NCBI GenBank assembly: GCA_030619885.1
Contig: JAUXAN010000007.1
Location: forward strand, 1-64,000
Source of the DNA: a bacterium
Lineage (GTDB): Bacteria > Hydrothermota > DG-26 > JAUXAN01
Direction: 5' to 3'
Length of the DNA stretch: 64,000 nucleotides
A program made the translations under genes and the position numbers. How positions within the stretch are numbered: position 1 is the first letter of the stretch; every line of letters begins with the position of its first letter. The notes beneath the pieces were generated by a model. It worked only from the letters and a program-made list of their open reading frames with translations, was not told the DNA's origin and did not search any database. Positions 43,280 through 53,130 of this stretch are shown here, one piece after another.

Positions 43280-44161
43280 ATGAAGCCATTTTCTAAAAGA
43301 ACTCATGGGGTATTAATATCGATCGCTATCTTATCAACCATAATTATGAATCCTATTGAAGGTTATGCAGAAGCAAAAGAAGGTGAACCACTCTTCCCGA
43401 TACAGAAAAAATTCAAAGTTAAAAAAGCACATATATGGAAACAAGGATTTATGGATAGAAGCGGAAAAATAGTGATTGAGCCTCAGTTTTCCCGAGTATA
43501 GCCTTTCTCAGATGGTTTATCTAGGGTAGCGCAATCCGGGGACTGGGGTTATATAAACCGGAGCGGTAAAGTTGTGATCGAGCCTAAATATAGGTGGGCA
43601 TGTGATTTTTCGGAAGGACTTGCTCAGGTACTTATGGTTAAAGTAATAGACGAGAAAAAAGAGCAATACGAATTTAAAACCGGATACATAGACAAAAGTA
43701 GCAAGATGGTGATCAAGCCTCAATTCGACTTCGACAGCAACAAAGAATCACCTTTCTCGCAAGGAATAGCCTGTGTAAGTATTAATGGGAAATGGGGTTG
43801 TATAGACAAGAGCGGAAAGTTTGTGGTTGAACCCAAGTTTGATGCGGCATCTAACTTTTCAGAAGGATTAGCCGGGGTAAAGGTCGACGAGAAATGGGGT
43901 TTTATAGACAAGAGTGAAAAGTTTGTGATCAAGCCGCAGTTTGCATACTGGGTACCCCCGGTTTTCTCAGAAGGGTTGGTCCAGGTAAAGATTGATAATA
44001 AATGGGGTTACATGGACAAGAGCGGAAAGATTGTGATCAAACCCAAGTTTGACTGGTCACAGAATTTCTCAAATGGGTTAGCTTATGTAACGATAGGCTC
44101 TTTCCCTATAAAATATGCTTATATAGATAAGAACGGGAAAATTATTTGGGAAACAGAATAG
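43280..44161 (+). pseudogene. WG-repeat secreted protein with an in-frame TAG
   Basis: From ATG 43280 (AAGGAAGG upstream): signal peptide ('LISIAILSTIIMNPIEGYAEA', shown in part), then WG repeats of the form 'WGYINRSGKVVIEPK', 'WGCIDKSGKFVVEPK', 'WGFIDKSEKFVIKPQ', 'WGYMDKSGKIVIKPK'. One TAG at 43499-43501 sits between 'PQFSRV' and 'PFSDGLSRV', exactly where a repeat would run on, and the same frame stays open to 44161. So a single nonsense change breaks an otherwise intact gene of about 293 codons. TAG is a normal stop elsewhere in this window (e.g. 8441, 31945), which argues against a recoded amber. Confidence 0.75.
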
Positions 44162-44174
44162 TGTAAATAAATCA

Positions 44175-44309
44175 CATGAACCAGGATATTATCATGTTGT
44201 GTGGTACGGACAGGATTATAAAGGAAAAAAGTTACCGACCGGTGTGTATTCCTACAGGATAAATGCTGGTGAATATAAATCGATAAAGAAAATGATAATT
44301 ATACGATAA
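44175..44309 (+). pseudogene. Remnant of a FlgD/T9SS-like C-terminal domain
   Basis: Reading from 44175: HEPGYYHVVWYGQDYKGKKL, then 'PTGVYSYRINAGEYKSIKKM' and 'IIIR' before TAA. This is the last strand pair of the FlgD-Ig / type IX sorting-like tail of large secreted proteins of FCB-type bacteria. The body of the gene is absent; 14 nt separate it from the WG-repeat stop. Confidence 0.6.
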
Positions 44310-45043
44310 GGCTATGGAGTTTGATACAAGACCGTCACTTCGGATACAGAAGTTTCAGAAGTTTGGGAGTTTGGGGACGCTGCTTGACTCTGTGACTTTG
44401 AAAAAAGGGGACAGTATACTTTTAATAGAATTGAAAGATTTGAAGACAAGTAATGAGGTTGCCACTGACTTGGTCACTCGCAATGACGCTGTCGAGCATC
44501 TTCTGAAGCCATGCACTAAATAAGAGATTGCTTCCCTTCGCTTTCGCTCAGGACAGGCTCTGCTTTGCTCCTCGCAATGACAAGTGAGCAATCTTGCTCC
44601 TCGTAATGACACCTGAGTCATCTTCTTCTGTGTTTTAATCTGTGTTAACCTGTGTTCATCTGTGGTTAAATTTTTATTGACAAGTTTTCGGGAATTTTCA
44701 TAATCGAAAAAATGAGGGAATTTATTATTTCTGTCATCCCCCAGTCCTACTTAATGCTCGAATGTACATTCAAAATACCCACCTTTGCTAAGGGCGGATA
44801 CAGATACAATCTTGCACCATTCATCGGAGGGTTCTTTGTATTCTAAGAAATTTACTGTGATTCAAACATTAGACACTGATTTACATCTCAAGATCCGTAT
44901 GGACTGATGAACACAGACTGTAAAGATAGAAGTTTTAATAGGCATTGGTTTATACTGATTGTTGCAGATTATAAAAAGAATATTCTATCAGTGAGTATCT
45001 GTGTTAATCAGTGTCTGAATTACAAATAGATTTAGGGGGTAGG
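44310..45043. other. Long repeat-bearing spacer
   Basis: 44400-44440 resembles 176-213. 44525-44625 holds 'ctcgcaatgaca' repeats in two near-inverted pieces. TTGACA (44677) - 16 bp - CATAAT (44699-44704) could be a promoter; the ATG 8 nt later opens a 44-codon frame (44712-44846) that runs through repeat-like DNA and is probably not a gene. 44870-45020 consists of 'acactgatttacatc' style repeats. Confidence 0.5.
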
Positions 45044-45145
45044 ATGAGTATATATGGTGCTCCATTATTGACATTCTTAGCGTGGATAGTTGCAGGATTA
45101 AGTGTCCTCATATCTATAATTTGGGCTATAAAAATGAAAAAATAG
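45044..45145 (+). CDS. Tiny symporter accessory protein
   Basis: 33 residues: MSIYGAPLLTFLAWIVAGLS and on to 'WAIKMKK'. One TM helix with a positively charged end, encoded 15 nt before a sodium:solute symporter gene and behind GGGGGTAGG. This is the pattern of the small accessory subunits found in front of SSF/NSS symporter genes. It is missed by length cut-offs but size, topology and position agree well. Confidence 0.75.
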   Translation: MSIYGAPLLTFLAWIVAGLSVLISIIWAIKMKK

Positions 45146-45160
45146 GGGTGTAGAGGAAGA

Positions 45161-46594
45161 ATGAGTGAAATTTTTGTCTATATAATCGTTCTCATTATCT
45201 ATATGGTTTTACTGCTCGCCATAGGGTTCATTACGGGTAAGAGGTTGAAGAGTGTAGAAGATTTTTATATAGGTGGAAGGAAGATAGGTCCGTGGGTAAC
45301 TGCCCTCTCCTTCATCGCTGCCTATTTCAGTTCTGTTGTCATAGTTGGAGGAGGAGGATTTGGTTACAAGTTCGGGATGTCAACTCTGTGGGTTGGTGCG
45401 ATAAATGTGTTGTTAGGCTGTACCCTGTGCTGGATTGTGCTTGGTAAACGCATTCGTGAATTCACAACGAAACTCCGCACGATGACCATTCCTGGATTTC
45501 TTGGAGAGAGATATAATGCAAATGAGGCGAGGATATTTTCGAGTATCGTAATATCTATCTTTATGATTGTCTACAATGTGAGCATTTTAAAAGGGATGGG
45601 GCATATCTTTGAGGTATTGATGGACATACCATATTTCTGGGGAGTCATACTATCTGGTGCGGTCATCATCTTCTATGTATCCATAGGTGGATACCTCGCT
45701 GTGGTATGGACGAGTTTCTTTCAGGCATGGGTAATGATATTCGGTTTACTCCTCCTCACCTTTGCGACTTTGTCTAAAGTTGGAGGCTATACACTTGCGA
45801 ATATAAAACTGGCTGAGATGGATCCCGGACTCGTCTCTACACCTGGTGTATGGGGATGGGCAGGACTCGCTTCGTTCGCCTTGATTGTCAGTTTTGGTGT
45901 ATGGGGTATGCCTCAACTCATCGTCAGATTCTACTCGATTAAATCAACTGATGTTTTAAGAATTGGAACAGTCGTTGTAACTTTAGGTGGCTGTATGGCA
46001 CTCCTGCCGTATTTCAATGGAGCCATATCAAGGGTACTCTTTCCGTCTTTAGAAAATCCTGACCTCGCAATCCCAACGCTTACAAAATATGTGCTCCCAC
46101 CCGTTGGAGCAGCGATTCTTCTTGCGGCAGTGATAGCAGCAGGTATGTCAACCTTCGCATCGGTTTTGATCATCGTGAGTAGTTCCATAGTAAGGGACTT
46201 TTATCAGAAAGGTTTGAAGAAAACCATAGATGAGAAGAGGGTCTTCCTCCACAGCAGAATCTGGAGTATAATTGTCGGGATTGTCTCACTTTTAATCGCA
46301 TTCAAACCCCCGTCGTTAGTGCTCGTTTTGTGTGCATTCGCATGGGCTGTGATAGCATCGAGCTGCCTGTGGCCGATTCTTTTTGGAATATACTGGAAGG
46401 GGGCAACTCGCGCAGGATGTACCGCATCTATGCTCGGTGGATGTGGGATGGCACTTTTGTGGATGGGTTTGGGAAAACCTTTTGGCATTCACGGATTCAT
46501 ACCAGGGATAATAACAGGATTCATCCTAATGATTCTGGTAAGTAAACTCACACCAAAACTCCCCACCGACCACATCAAAAAGATATGGGGGTGA
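45161..46594 (+). CDS. Sodium:solute symporter (SSF family)
   Basis: 477 residues with about 13 hydrophobic segments. SSF marks: 'VEDFYIGGRKIGPWVTALSFIAAYFSS' near 30-57 (shown in part), 'TMTIPGFLGERYNANEARIF', 'YVSIGGYLAVVWTSFFQAWVM', and 'LLAAVIAAGMSTFASVLIIVSSSIVRDFY', shown in part. It carries a small organic solute with Na+ across the inner membrane; substrate not deducible (PanF/PutP-like). Preceded by its tiny partner gene. Confidence 0.9.
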   Translation: MSEIFVYIIVLIIYMVLLLAIGFITGKRLKSVEDFYIGGRKIGPWVTALSFIAAYFSSVVIVGGGGFGYKFGMSTLWVGAINVLLGCTLCWIVLGKRIREFTTKLRTMTIPGFLGERYNANEARIFSSIVISIFMIVYNVSILKGMGHIFEVLMDIPYFWGVILSGAVIIFYVSIGGYLAVVWTSFFQAWVMIFGLLLLTFATLSKVGGYTLANIKLAEMDPGLVSTPGVWGWAGLASFALIVSFGVWGMPQLIVRFYSIKSTDVLRIGTVVVTLGGCMALLPYFNGAISRVLFPSLENPDLAIPTLTKYVLPPVGAAILLAAVIAAGMSTFASVLIIVSSSIVRDFYQKGLKKTIDEKRVFLHSRIWSIIVGIVSLLIAFKPPSLVLVLCAFAWAVIASSCLWPILFGIYWKGATRAGCTASMLGGCGMALLWMGLGKPFGIHGFIPGIITGFILMILVSKLTPKLPTDHIKKIWG

Positions 46595-46664
46595 ATAGAA
46601 TTTATAATGTGTAGAATTATTGGAAGGTTACTAATTAACTCGAGAAGGGAGGTAGTGCACAGAA

Positions 46665-47378
46665 GTGATTGCTTTCATAGGGATGTATATACGCAATTCC
46701 GATTTTCCGCTTGATCGTTTATATTTTTATCTTATTGGGTTATTAAGTATGAATTTTCACTACGACGAAAAATATTTTAGAAGGCATTATTCTACATTAT
46801 TTTATCGACACTATATTGCTATTAGGAATAAATTTATTAAGAGCGAAATAATCAAACTCATATCTTCCGGAAAATTTCTCGAAGTAGGATTTGGTGATGA
46901 TAACCTGATAAAATTTTTCAAAAATGACTTTGATGTTTTTGGAATTGATATATCTGAATTTGCCATTAAAAAAATTAAAGAAAAATACAACCGAACGCAT
47001 TTTAAGGTTTGTGATATCTCAAAAGAAAAAATCCTTTTCGATGAGAAGTTTGATGTCGTATGTGCGATAAATACAGTTGAACACTTCGAAAATCCCAAAT
47101 TTGCCTTACAAAACATTTTTAATTCATTGAAAAAAAATGGGTTTTTTGGAGTTTATCTACCAACCCAAAGTAACATCTTTTCTAATGCACAGTATAAAAT
47201 CCTCTACGATGTAGAAGAACATATCTTTAGGACATCAATCAAATCTCTTAAAGAATTGTTGACAAGATTAGGATTTAATGTATGTAAAGAATATGCAGTT
47301 AGTTTTATTCCATTAAAAATCAGCAACAAATTCATTCTTGAGTCGTTTAATTTATATTTTGGATTATGGAAAAAATAA
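46665..47378 (+). CDS. Class I SAM methyltransferase, A/T-rich
   Basis: 237 residues from GTG 46665 (GGGAGG 12 nt upstream); a start at ATG 46749 (MNFHYDEKYF) is equally possible and gives a more typical N-terminus. Motif I 'FLEVGFGDDNLIKFF', 'FDVFGIDISEFAIKKI', 'FDVVCAINTVEHFENP', 'LKKNGFFGVYLPTQ'. Related to methyltransferases of surface-glycan clusters. Codon use is much richer in A/T than the symporter gene before it, suggesting transfer. Confidence 0.75.
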   Translation: MIAFIGMYIRNSDFPLDRLYFYLIGLLSMNFHYDEKYFRRHYSTLFYRHYIAIRNKFIKSEIIKLISSGKFLEVGFGDDNLIKFFKNDFDVFGIDISEFAIKKIKEKYNRTHFKVCDISKEKILFDEKFDVVCAINTVEHFENPKFALQNIFNSLKKNGFFGVYLPTQSNIFSNAQYKILYDVEEHIFRTSIKSLKELLTRLGFNVCKEYAVSFIPLKISNKFILESFNLYFGLWKK

Positions 47379-47647
47379 TGAAAAATTGTTGCGGAAAATC
47401 GGAACTCATTGCTTTGTTCTACAAAGCTGGTCCCTATCGGGAGCGTTTAACAGCAGATAAAAGGGAAATCAAAGATTTTCCCAAATTCATCTGTCGGCGG
47501 GACTTCTTTTATCCGTAAATCGTTATCTGAAATTCCGAGCAGGTGGTTGGTAAGATGAGATTCAATTATACTTGAATATCAATTGATGGTGGTCAAGTAG
47601 TGCAAGTAAATTTTTCTCAGGGCATTATTATATAAGTGGAGGAGTTA

Positions 47648-48928
47648 ATGATGAAAAAACATATGCCTGGCAGGAGAACGAACAATGTTGGATTTATATC
47701 AACTCGCTTGGCCGGAATGGATGGTGTCTCCATGGAGGCAGCAAAATGGGCTGATATCTTTGAAAGAGAAGGCTCCACTTGCTTCTATATGGCCGGCAAA
47801 CTGGATCGTCCACCTGATAGATCATTTCTGGTGGAAGAAGCTCATTTTAAGCATCCAGCAATTCAAGAAATCTACAAAGAATGCTTCGGTGTCCAGACCC
47901 GAAAGCCATCCGTTACACAGAAGATTCACCAAATGAAAGACAAGATTAAGGAAGAAATTTATGCATTCATCAAGAAATTTGAACTCGAGCTTTTAGTACC
48001 AGAGAACGCTTTATCCATCCCACTCAACATTCCTCTCGGTCTTGCTATTACCGAAGTTATTTCCGAAACCGGGATGCAAACCATTGCTCATCATCACGAT
48101 TTTTTCTGGGAACGCCAACGTTTCTTGACAAATGCCGTTTGGGAATACCTGAATATGGCCTTTCCTCCACATTTGCCATCTATTCACCATGTGGTACTAA
48201 ACTCTTCTGCCGATAATCAGCTAAGCTTTAGAACAGGCATTTCAGCTACGATAATTCCAAATGTTATGGATTTTGACAATCCACCACCACCTGTTGATGA
48301 TTATTCTTCTGATGTGCGAGAGGCACTTGGTGTCAAGGATGATGAACTTTTTATTCTCCAGCCAACCAGGGTGATAAAACGTAAAGGGATTGAACATGCC
48401 ATAGAACTGGTGAGTCGCCTGGATATGAAAGCAAAGCTGGTTATCTCGCATGCTTCGGGCGATGAAGGTTATGAGTACGAGGAAAGAATTCGAGATTATT
48501 CTTCAATCATGAATGTGAATACCCTGTTTGTATCTGATATTATTAAGGGGTATCGCGGTAAAACTGATAGTGGAAGAAAGATATACGCCCTTTCGGACAT
48601 TTATCCACACGCTAACTTGGTGACCTACCCATCCGATTTTGAAGGTTTTGGTAATGCGTTTTTGGAAGCCATCTACTTCCGTAAGCCAACAGTAGTTAAT
48701 ACCTATTCAATTTACACCATAGATATGAAACCGAAAGGCTTTAAGGTTATCGAGTTGAAAGGATATGTTACCGAGGAGGCAATTCGTCAGGTAAGAGAAG
48801 TTATGAGAAATCCTGATCTGTGTGAGGAAATGGTTGATTACAATTACGAATTAGCCAATCGATATTATTCATATTCTGTATTACAGCAAAAACTTAAAAA
48901 CCTGATATTAGGTTGCTTTGGTGGATAG
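47648..48928 (+). CDS. Glycosyltransferase, GT4/GT1-fold
   Basis: About 426 residues from ATG 47648 (next ATG 47651), behind GGAGGAG. 'NVGFISTRLAGMDGVSMEAAKWADIF' start (shown in part), 'IAHHHDFFWERQRF' in the first Rossmann domain, then 'LQPTRVIKRKGIEHAIELV' and the nucleotide-sugar motif 'LVTYPSDFEGFGNAFLEAIY' with the EX7E-type ending. Members with this architecture include mannosylglucosyl-glycerate-type synthases, but the acceptor cannot be told by eye. Isolated gene. Confidence 0.8.
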   Translation: MMKKHMPGRRTNNVGFISTRLAGMDGVSMEAAKWADIFEREGSTCFYMAGKLDRPPDRSFLVEEAHFKHPAIQEIYKECFGVQTRKPSVTQKIHQMKDKIKEEIYAFIKKFELELLVPENALSIPLNIPLGLAITEVISETGMQTIAHHHDFFWERQRFLTNAVWEYLNMAFPPHLPSIHHVVLNSSADNQLSFRTGISATIIPNVMDFDNPPPPVDDYSSDVREALGVKDDELFILQPTRVIKRKGIEHAIELVSRLDMKAKLVISHASGDEGYEYEERIRDYSSIMNVNTLFVSDIIKGYRGKTDSGRKIYALSDIYPHANLVTYPSDFEGFGNAFLEAIYFRKPTVVNTYSIYTIDMKPKGFKVIELKGYVTEEAIRQVREVMRNPDLCEEMVDYNYELANRYYSYSVLQQKLKNLILGCFGG

Positions 48929-48997
48929 AGCTGCGGTGAATTCGATGTAATGGGTCCATTGCTGAGGGTCAGGTCCTGACAGAGGACATTACAAAAC

Positions 48998-49021
48998 TTC
49001 CCATACATTCCTGTATGGGAA
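48998..49021. repeat. Intergenic hairpin
   Basis: TTCCCATAC (48998-49006), 6-nt loop, GTATGGGAA (49013-49021), between convergent genes. Preceded by 'cattacaaaac'. No T-run. Confidence 0.6.
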
Positions 49022-49177
49022 CGTTCTCTTCGGCAGTCGTCTTGAAAAACGGAAACGGTCTCTATTTTATCATTCAGACCAAGACTCACTACCGCCGCAT
49101 CAAAAAGATATGGGTGATATAAATTCACAGGTTGGACAGAGTGTTGCAAGATCTAACGAAATCTACTATATTTTTTA

Positions 49178-51187
49178 CTACTTCTTGTATTGCAATTGAT
49201 ATAACCTGTAGTAGTATCCTTTTTTTGCGAGTAGTTGTTGATGTGTGCCTCTTTCTTTAATTCTCCCCTTGTGCATTACGATTATTCGGTCTACATTCTG
49301 TATGGTTGATAGACGATGCGCTACGACTATGGATGTCCTGTCGCGCAGGAGTTTTACCAGTGCATCCTGAATCAACTTCTCGGTCTCCGTGTCTATATTT
49401 GCTGTAGCTTCATCTAATACGAGTATCTTTGGATTGAAAGCTAATGCACGGGCAAAGGAGAGGAGTTGACGCTCACCTGTTGATAAGGTTACACCCCGTT
49501 CTTTCACCTCTTCATCATACTGCTTTGGCAATTTTTCTATAAATCGGTCTGCATTCACATAATTTGCTACCCTTCGTATCTCTTCCTCACTTATCTTCTC
49601 ATTCCCCAGACGAACGTTCCCCTTTATATCTTCTGCGAAGAGGAATACATCCTGCATTACCAATCCGATGTTTGCCCTGAGCCACTCTTTATCCATTGCT
49701 TTTATATTTACGCCATCGACTAAAATCTCCCCTCGATTCACATCGTAGAACCGTTCTAAAAGGTTCATCAACGATGTCTTACCTGCACCTGTGGCACCCA
49801 CTATTGCGATGCTCTCACCCTCGTTGACTGTAAAAGAGACATCTTCTAAAACCCACTCATCTTTATCGTAAGCAAACCAGACATTCTTGAATTCTATCTT
49901 TCCTTTCAAATCTTTGATTCTCTTGGGGGTTTCAGGATTTTTTATCATAGACTGGTTGTCCATTAACAGAAATACCCGTTCTGAAGATGCCATCGCTGAC
50001 TGCATTATGTTGTATTTTTCGGAAATATCCCTGATGGGTCTGAAGAACATCTCTATATAAGATATAAAAGCGACGAGTGCACCAAGCGATAGAGTCTGTG
50101 AGATGACCTCTCCACCCCCATACCATATTATCAGCGCAACACAGGCTGAACTTGCCACAGATATTAAAGGAGAGAAGACGGCAAATATCTTTATCTGTCT
50201 CATATTGGCAAGAAAGTTCTCATAATTTATTTCTTTAAAACGGCGGTAGTTCTCCCTCTCTCTTCTGAATATCTGCACAGCCCTCATCCCTGCTATGTTC
50301 TCCTGCAGGGAAGCATTGATTTTTGCTATCTTCAATCTCACCTCTCGAAAGGCAAGCCTTATTTTGCGAGAGAAGATGAGTGTAATCCAGATTATACCAG
50401 GAACGATTGCAAAACTCACCAAAGCGAGTCTCCAGTTCATCTTCAAAAGAACCACAACGATCCCCACAATTAAAAATATATCCTTGAAGAAGTATACTAC
50501 TACTTCTGTGAACATCTCATAGATAGCCTCTATATCGTTCGTCACCCTGGTGACCAACCTTCCAACAGGGTTTTTATCGAAGAATGAAAGGGACAATTTC
50601 TGGAGATGGGTAAAGACACTCATCCTCAAATCATACATCACCCTCTGTGCCATATATTCCATAACATATATCTGAACGAAGTTGAAGACAAAACTCACGA
50701 GCAAAACGACTAAAAAGACCAATGCTATTATGACTACTCCTTTTATATCTTCTTCTCTCAGACTCAGAAGTTGAGATTTGTCCAACTTTTTCATATCATC
50801 CCATCGGATTATTCGTCCGTCTTTTATATAGAAACTCTCTTTTAGAAATCCCTCCTTCTGCAACCTACCTAAATCCCCTCTCTCTAACTTTTTAACGAAT
50901 GTTCTACCATCAACACTGATGATCCTTGATGCGTATTTATCTTTAATAGACTTTGCAAATTCTGATTCATCGAGCACCAGTTCCCTTACCCCTACAATGA
51001 TATACCTGTCTATAGCAATTTTGGTAAGATATGGCAGTGATAGGTCGAATACGGTAATGACAATCAGTAAAGCTACAGAGAGTATGATGAGCCGTCTGTA
51101 AGGTTTTATATAAAGAAACAATCGCTTCATCAGCTTTGAATCGTAAGTCTTGCCGAGTTTCTCTTCTTCGTAATAGTATTCAGCCAT
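49178..51187 (-). CDS. ABC exporter subunit B (catalytic NBD)
   Basis: 669 residues: six-TM exporter domain then NBD. Between TM1 and TM2 there is an extra ~85-residue outside loop (about 60-145), unlike its partner. NBD: Walker A 'GATGAGKTS', signature 'TLSTGERQ' (non-canonical), Walker B 'ILVLDEATANID' with the catalytic Glu, His switch 'VAHRLST'. Starts inside the last 8 nt of the partner gene. The pair forms a heterodimer with one full site, made of this subunit's Walker motifs and the partner's LSGGQ. Substrate unknown (lipid, peptide or drug). Confidence 0.88.
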   Translation of the reverse strand: MAEYYYEEEKLGKTYDSKLMKRLFLYIKPYRRLIILSVALLIVITVFDLSLPYLTKIAIDRYIIVGVRELVLDESEFAKSIKDKYASRIISVDGRTFVKKLERGDLGRLQKEGFLKESFYIKDGRIIRWDDMKKLDKSQLLSLREEDIKGVVIIALVFLVVLLVSFVFNFVQIYVMEYMAQRVMYDLRMSVFTHLQKLSLSFFDKNPVGRLVTRVTNDIEAIYEMFTEVVVYFFKDIFLIVGIVVVLLKMNWRLALVSFAIVPGIIWITLIFSRKIRLAFREVRLKIAKINASLQENIAGMRAVQIFRRERENYRRFKEINYENFLANMRQIKIFAVFSPLISVASSACVALIIWYGGGEVISQTLSLGALVAFISYIEMFFRPIRDISEKYNIMQSAMASSERVFLLMDNQSMIKNPETPKRIKDLKGKIEFKNVWFAYDKDEWVLEDVSFTVNEGESIAIVGATGAGKTSLMNLLERFYDVNRGEILVDGVNIKAMDKEWLRANIGLVMQDVFLFAEDIKGNVRLGNEKISEEEIRRVANYVNADRFIEKLPKQYDEEVKERGVTLSTGERQLLSFARALAFNPKILVLDEATANIDTETEKLIQDALVKLLRDRTSIVVAHRLSTIQNVDRIIVMHKGRIKERGTHQQLLAKKGYYYRLYQLQYKK

Positions 51188-52943
51188 AAGTCCTCTCTTC
51201 TGAAAAATCTTCCAACTCTTCTTCGAGTTGCTGTTTCTGATATATGTCGGAATAGATGCCGTTCAATCTGAGTAATTCTGTGTGGTTACCCTCTTCAACA
51301 ATTCTTCCATCTTCAAGGACTATAATTCTGTCTGCATCTTTTATAGAAGCGATTCGATGGGAAACGACGATGTTCGTCCTCCCTTTCATTATTCGTTTTA
51401 AACCCAAGAGTATCTTCTCTTCGGTATCGGTATCGACGGAGGAGAGGGCGTCGTCGAGTATGAAAATTTTGGGGTCTAACAAAATCGCCCTTGCAAGTGC
51501 AATCCTCTGTTTCTGACCGCCGGAGAGATTAACTCCCCTTTCTCCTATTATCGAATCAAATCCATCTGGAAACTCCATCACTTCATCATAAATCTGAGCA
51601 ATCTTTGCTGCCCTATGTATCTCATCTTCTGACACACCAAATCTTCCAAAAGCAATATTTTCTTTAACCGTATCCGAGAACAGGAAAGTATCCTGCGGAA
51701 TATAACCTATACTTCCTCTCAAATCGCTCAACGGGATAGTATGAATCTCACAACCATCGATGAATAACCGATTCTCTTTCACATCGAAGAGTCGTGGAAT
51801 GAGATTACACAGCGTTGTCTTACCTGCGCCTGTTCTGCCGACAATGGCAACTGTCTCACCCGGGATTATGGTTAAATTTATATCCTTCAATACAGGTGAA
51901 AGATTTTTGGCGTATGAAAAAATCACATCTGAAAACTCGACCTTCCCATTTATTTTGAGGCTCTTCACATCTTTACTATCCTTTATCTCAGGCTGTGTAT
52001 CGAATATTTTATTTATTCTACCCATTGATGCAGCGCCCCTTTGAAGCATGTTTATGACCCACCCGAGTGCCATCATAGGCCATGCGAGTATCCAAAGATA
52101 GCTTGAAAAAGCAACGAAATCGCCGGGTGTTATATTATTAAAGATAACCTGTTTACCACCAAGAAAGATTACAACAACTAAAGAGAGGTTAGCAAAGAAT
52201 ATAATCAGAGGAAAGAAAGCGCCCCAAATCTTTACAAGATGCATGTTCTTTCTCAGATAGTCCTTGCACATATCTCCAAACTTTCTTATCTGATTCTTTT
52301 CCTGAACATAAGATTTCACAACCCTCGTCCCCGCAACATTTTCCCTCGCCCTTTCAGTCATCGATGCAAAGGTCTCCTGAACCACTTCAAATCTGTGATA
52401 GATTAGTTTACCAAAGTAAGCTGATACAAGGGCAATGAACGGCATAGGGATAATAGCAAAGAGTGTGAGTTTAATATTGATATAGAGCATAAATCCAATA
52501 GAAGCCGCTCCCAGAAAGATCACATCAACTAAGAAGACGACCCCAAGTCCCGTAGCCCTTCTTACCGCATTCATATCGTTGGTGGCATGTGCCATCAGGT
52601 CACCTGTCTTCATCGAATTAAAATAGCTAAAAGAGAGCGTCTGAAGATGAGAAAAAAGTCTATTCCTCAGTTTCATCTCCACCTTCCTCGCAACGCCGAA
52701 TATGAAATATCTCCACCAGAATCGAAAAAATGCTATCGAGATTGCTATGCAGATGATATACAGTCCATATTTAATAAGATGAGACTGCACTATACCGCCT
52801 TTTGCAATGTCATCAACCGCCCACTTTATAACCCTTGGTATGAATAACTGGAGTGCATCTACCACGAGTAGGCAGATGAGACCCAGAAGGAGTTGCCATC
52901 TATACTCGTAAAAATATTCTTTCAATCTCTTAAAACTTTTCAT
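51180..52943 (-). CDS. ABC exporter subunit A (degenerate NBD)
   Basis: 587 residues, six TM helices plus NBD. Walker A 'GRTGAGKTT', canonical signature 'NLSGGQKQRIALARA', Walker B 'IFILDDALSSVD' in which the catalytic Glu is Asp, His switch 'VSHRIAS'. Thus its own ATP site, completed by the partner's LSTGE signature, is the degenerate one, as in TM287/288- and LmrCD-type heterodimers. First gene of the two-gene unit. Confidence 0.88.
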   Translation of the reverse strand: MKSFKRLKEYFYEYRWQLLLGLICLLVVDALQLFIPRVIKWAVDDIAKGGIVQSHLIKYGLYIICIAISIAFFRFWWRYFIFGVARKVEMKLRNRLFSHLQTLSFSYFNSMKTGDLMAHATNDMNAVRRATGLGVVFLVDVIFLGAASIGFMLYINIKLTLFAIIPMPFIALVSAYFGKLIYHRFEVVQETFASMTERARENVAGTRVVKSYVQEKNQIRKFGDMCKDYLRKNMHLVKIWGAFFPLIIFFANLSLVVVIFLGGKQVIFNNITPGDFVAFSSYLWILAWPMMALGWVINMLQRGAASMGRINKIFDTQPEIKDSKDVKSLKINGKVEFSDVIFSYAKNLSPVLKDINLTIIPGETVAIVGRTGAGKTTLCNLIPRLFDVKENRLFIDGCEIHTIPLSDLRGSIGYIPQDTFLFSDTVKENIAFGRFGVSEDEIHRAAKIAQIYDEVMEFPDGFDSIIGERGVNLSGGQKQRIALARAILLDPKIFILDDALSSVDTDTEEKILLGLKRIMKGRTNIVVSHRIASIKDADRIIVLEDGRIVEEGNHTELLRLNGIYSDIYQKQQLEEELEDFSEERTYG

Positions 52944-53044
52944 TGCCAGTTATTCTATCTTCACTTTTACAATATGTCAACACAAAAATTGAAAAAACAT
53001 TGATAATTAAATTTTGCAGGAAATTATTCTAACCGCAGATGAAA

Positions 53045-53068
53045 CCCGCACCTATGCATAGGTGCGGG
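53045..53068. repeat. 24-bp perfect palindrome inserted in a dispersed repeat
   Basis: Half-site CCCGCACCTATG, flanked by 'cgcagatgaaa' and 'gtgaacacagatag'. Same position within the host repeat as the 422-454 element. Confidence 0.75.
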
Positions 53069-53130
53069 GTGAACACAGATAGACACAGATTGAATGAAAT
53101 ATTGGAGAAAATCATTGAATGTGCCTTCCA

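Noticed and set aside
43499-43501. TAG read as an amino acid (alternative code)
   Set aside because: Many ordinary genes in the window end with TAG, so TAG cannot be generally reassigned.
44314-44523. 70-codon open frame
   Set aside because: Lies over the repeat shared with 176-213 and 'ctcgcaatgaca' repeats; no ribosome binding site.
44712-44846. 44-codon leaderless gene behind TTGACA-N16-CATAAT
   Set aside because: The frame runs through repeat-like DNA and ends in a stretch that looks like a dispersed repeat; no family or conserved feature seen.
48990-49025. 'cattacaaaac' plus hairpin as another CRISPR repeat
   Set aside because: Only the first few bases match the 61.5-kb repeat; the stem differs and the ATTGAAAC end is missing.
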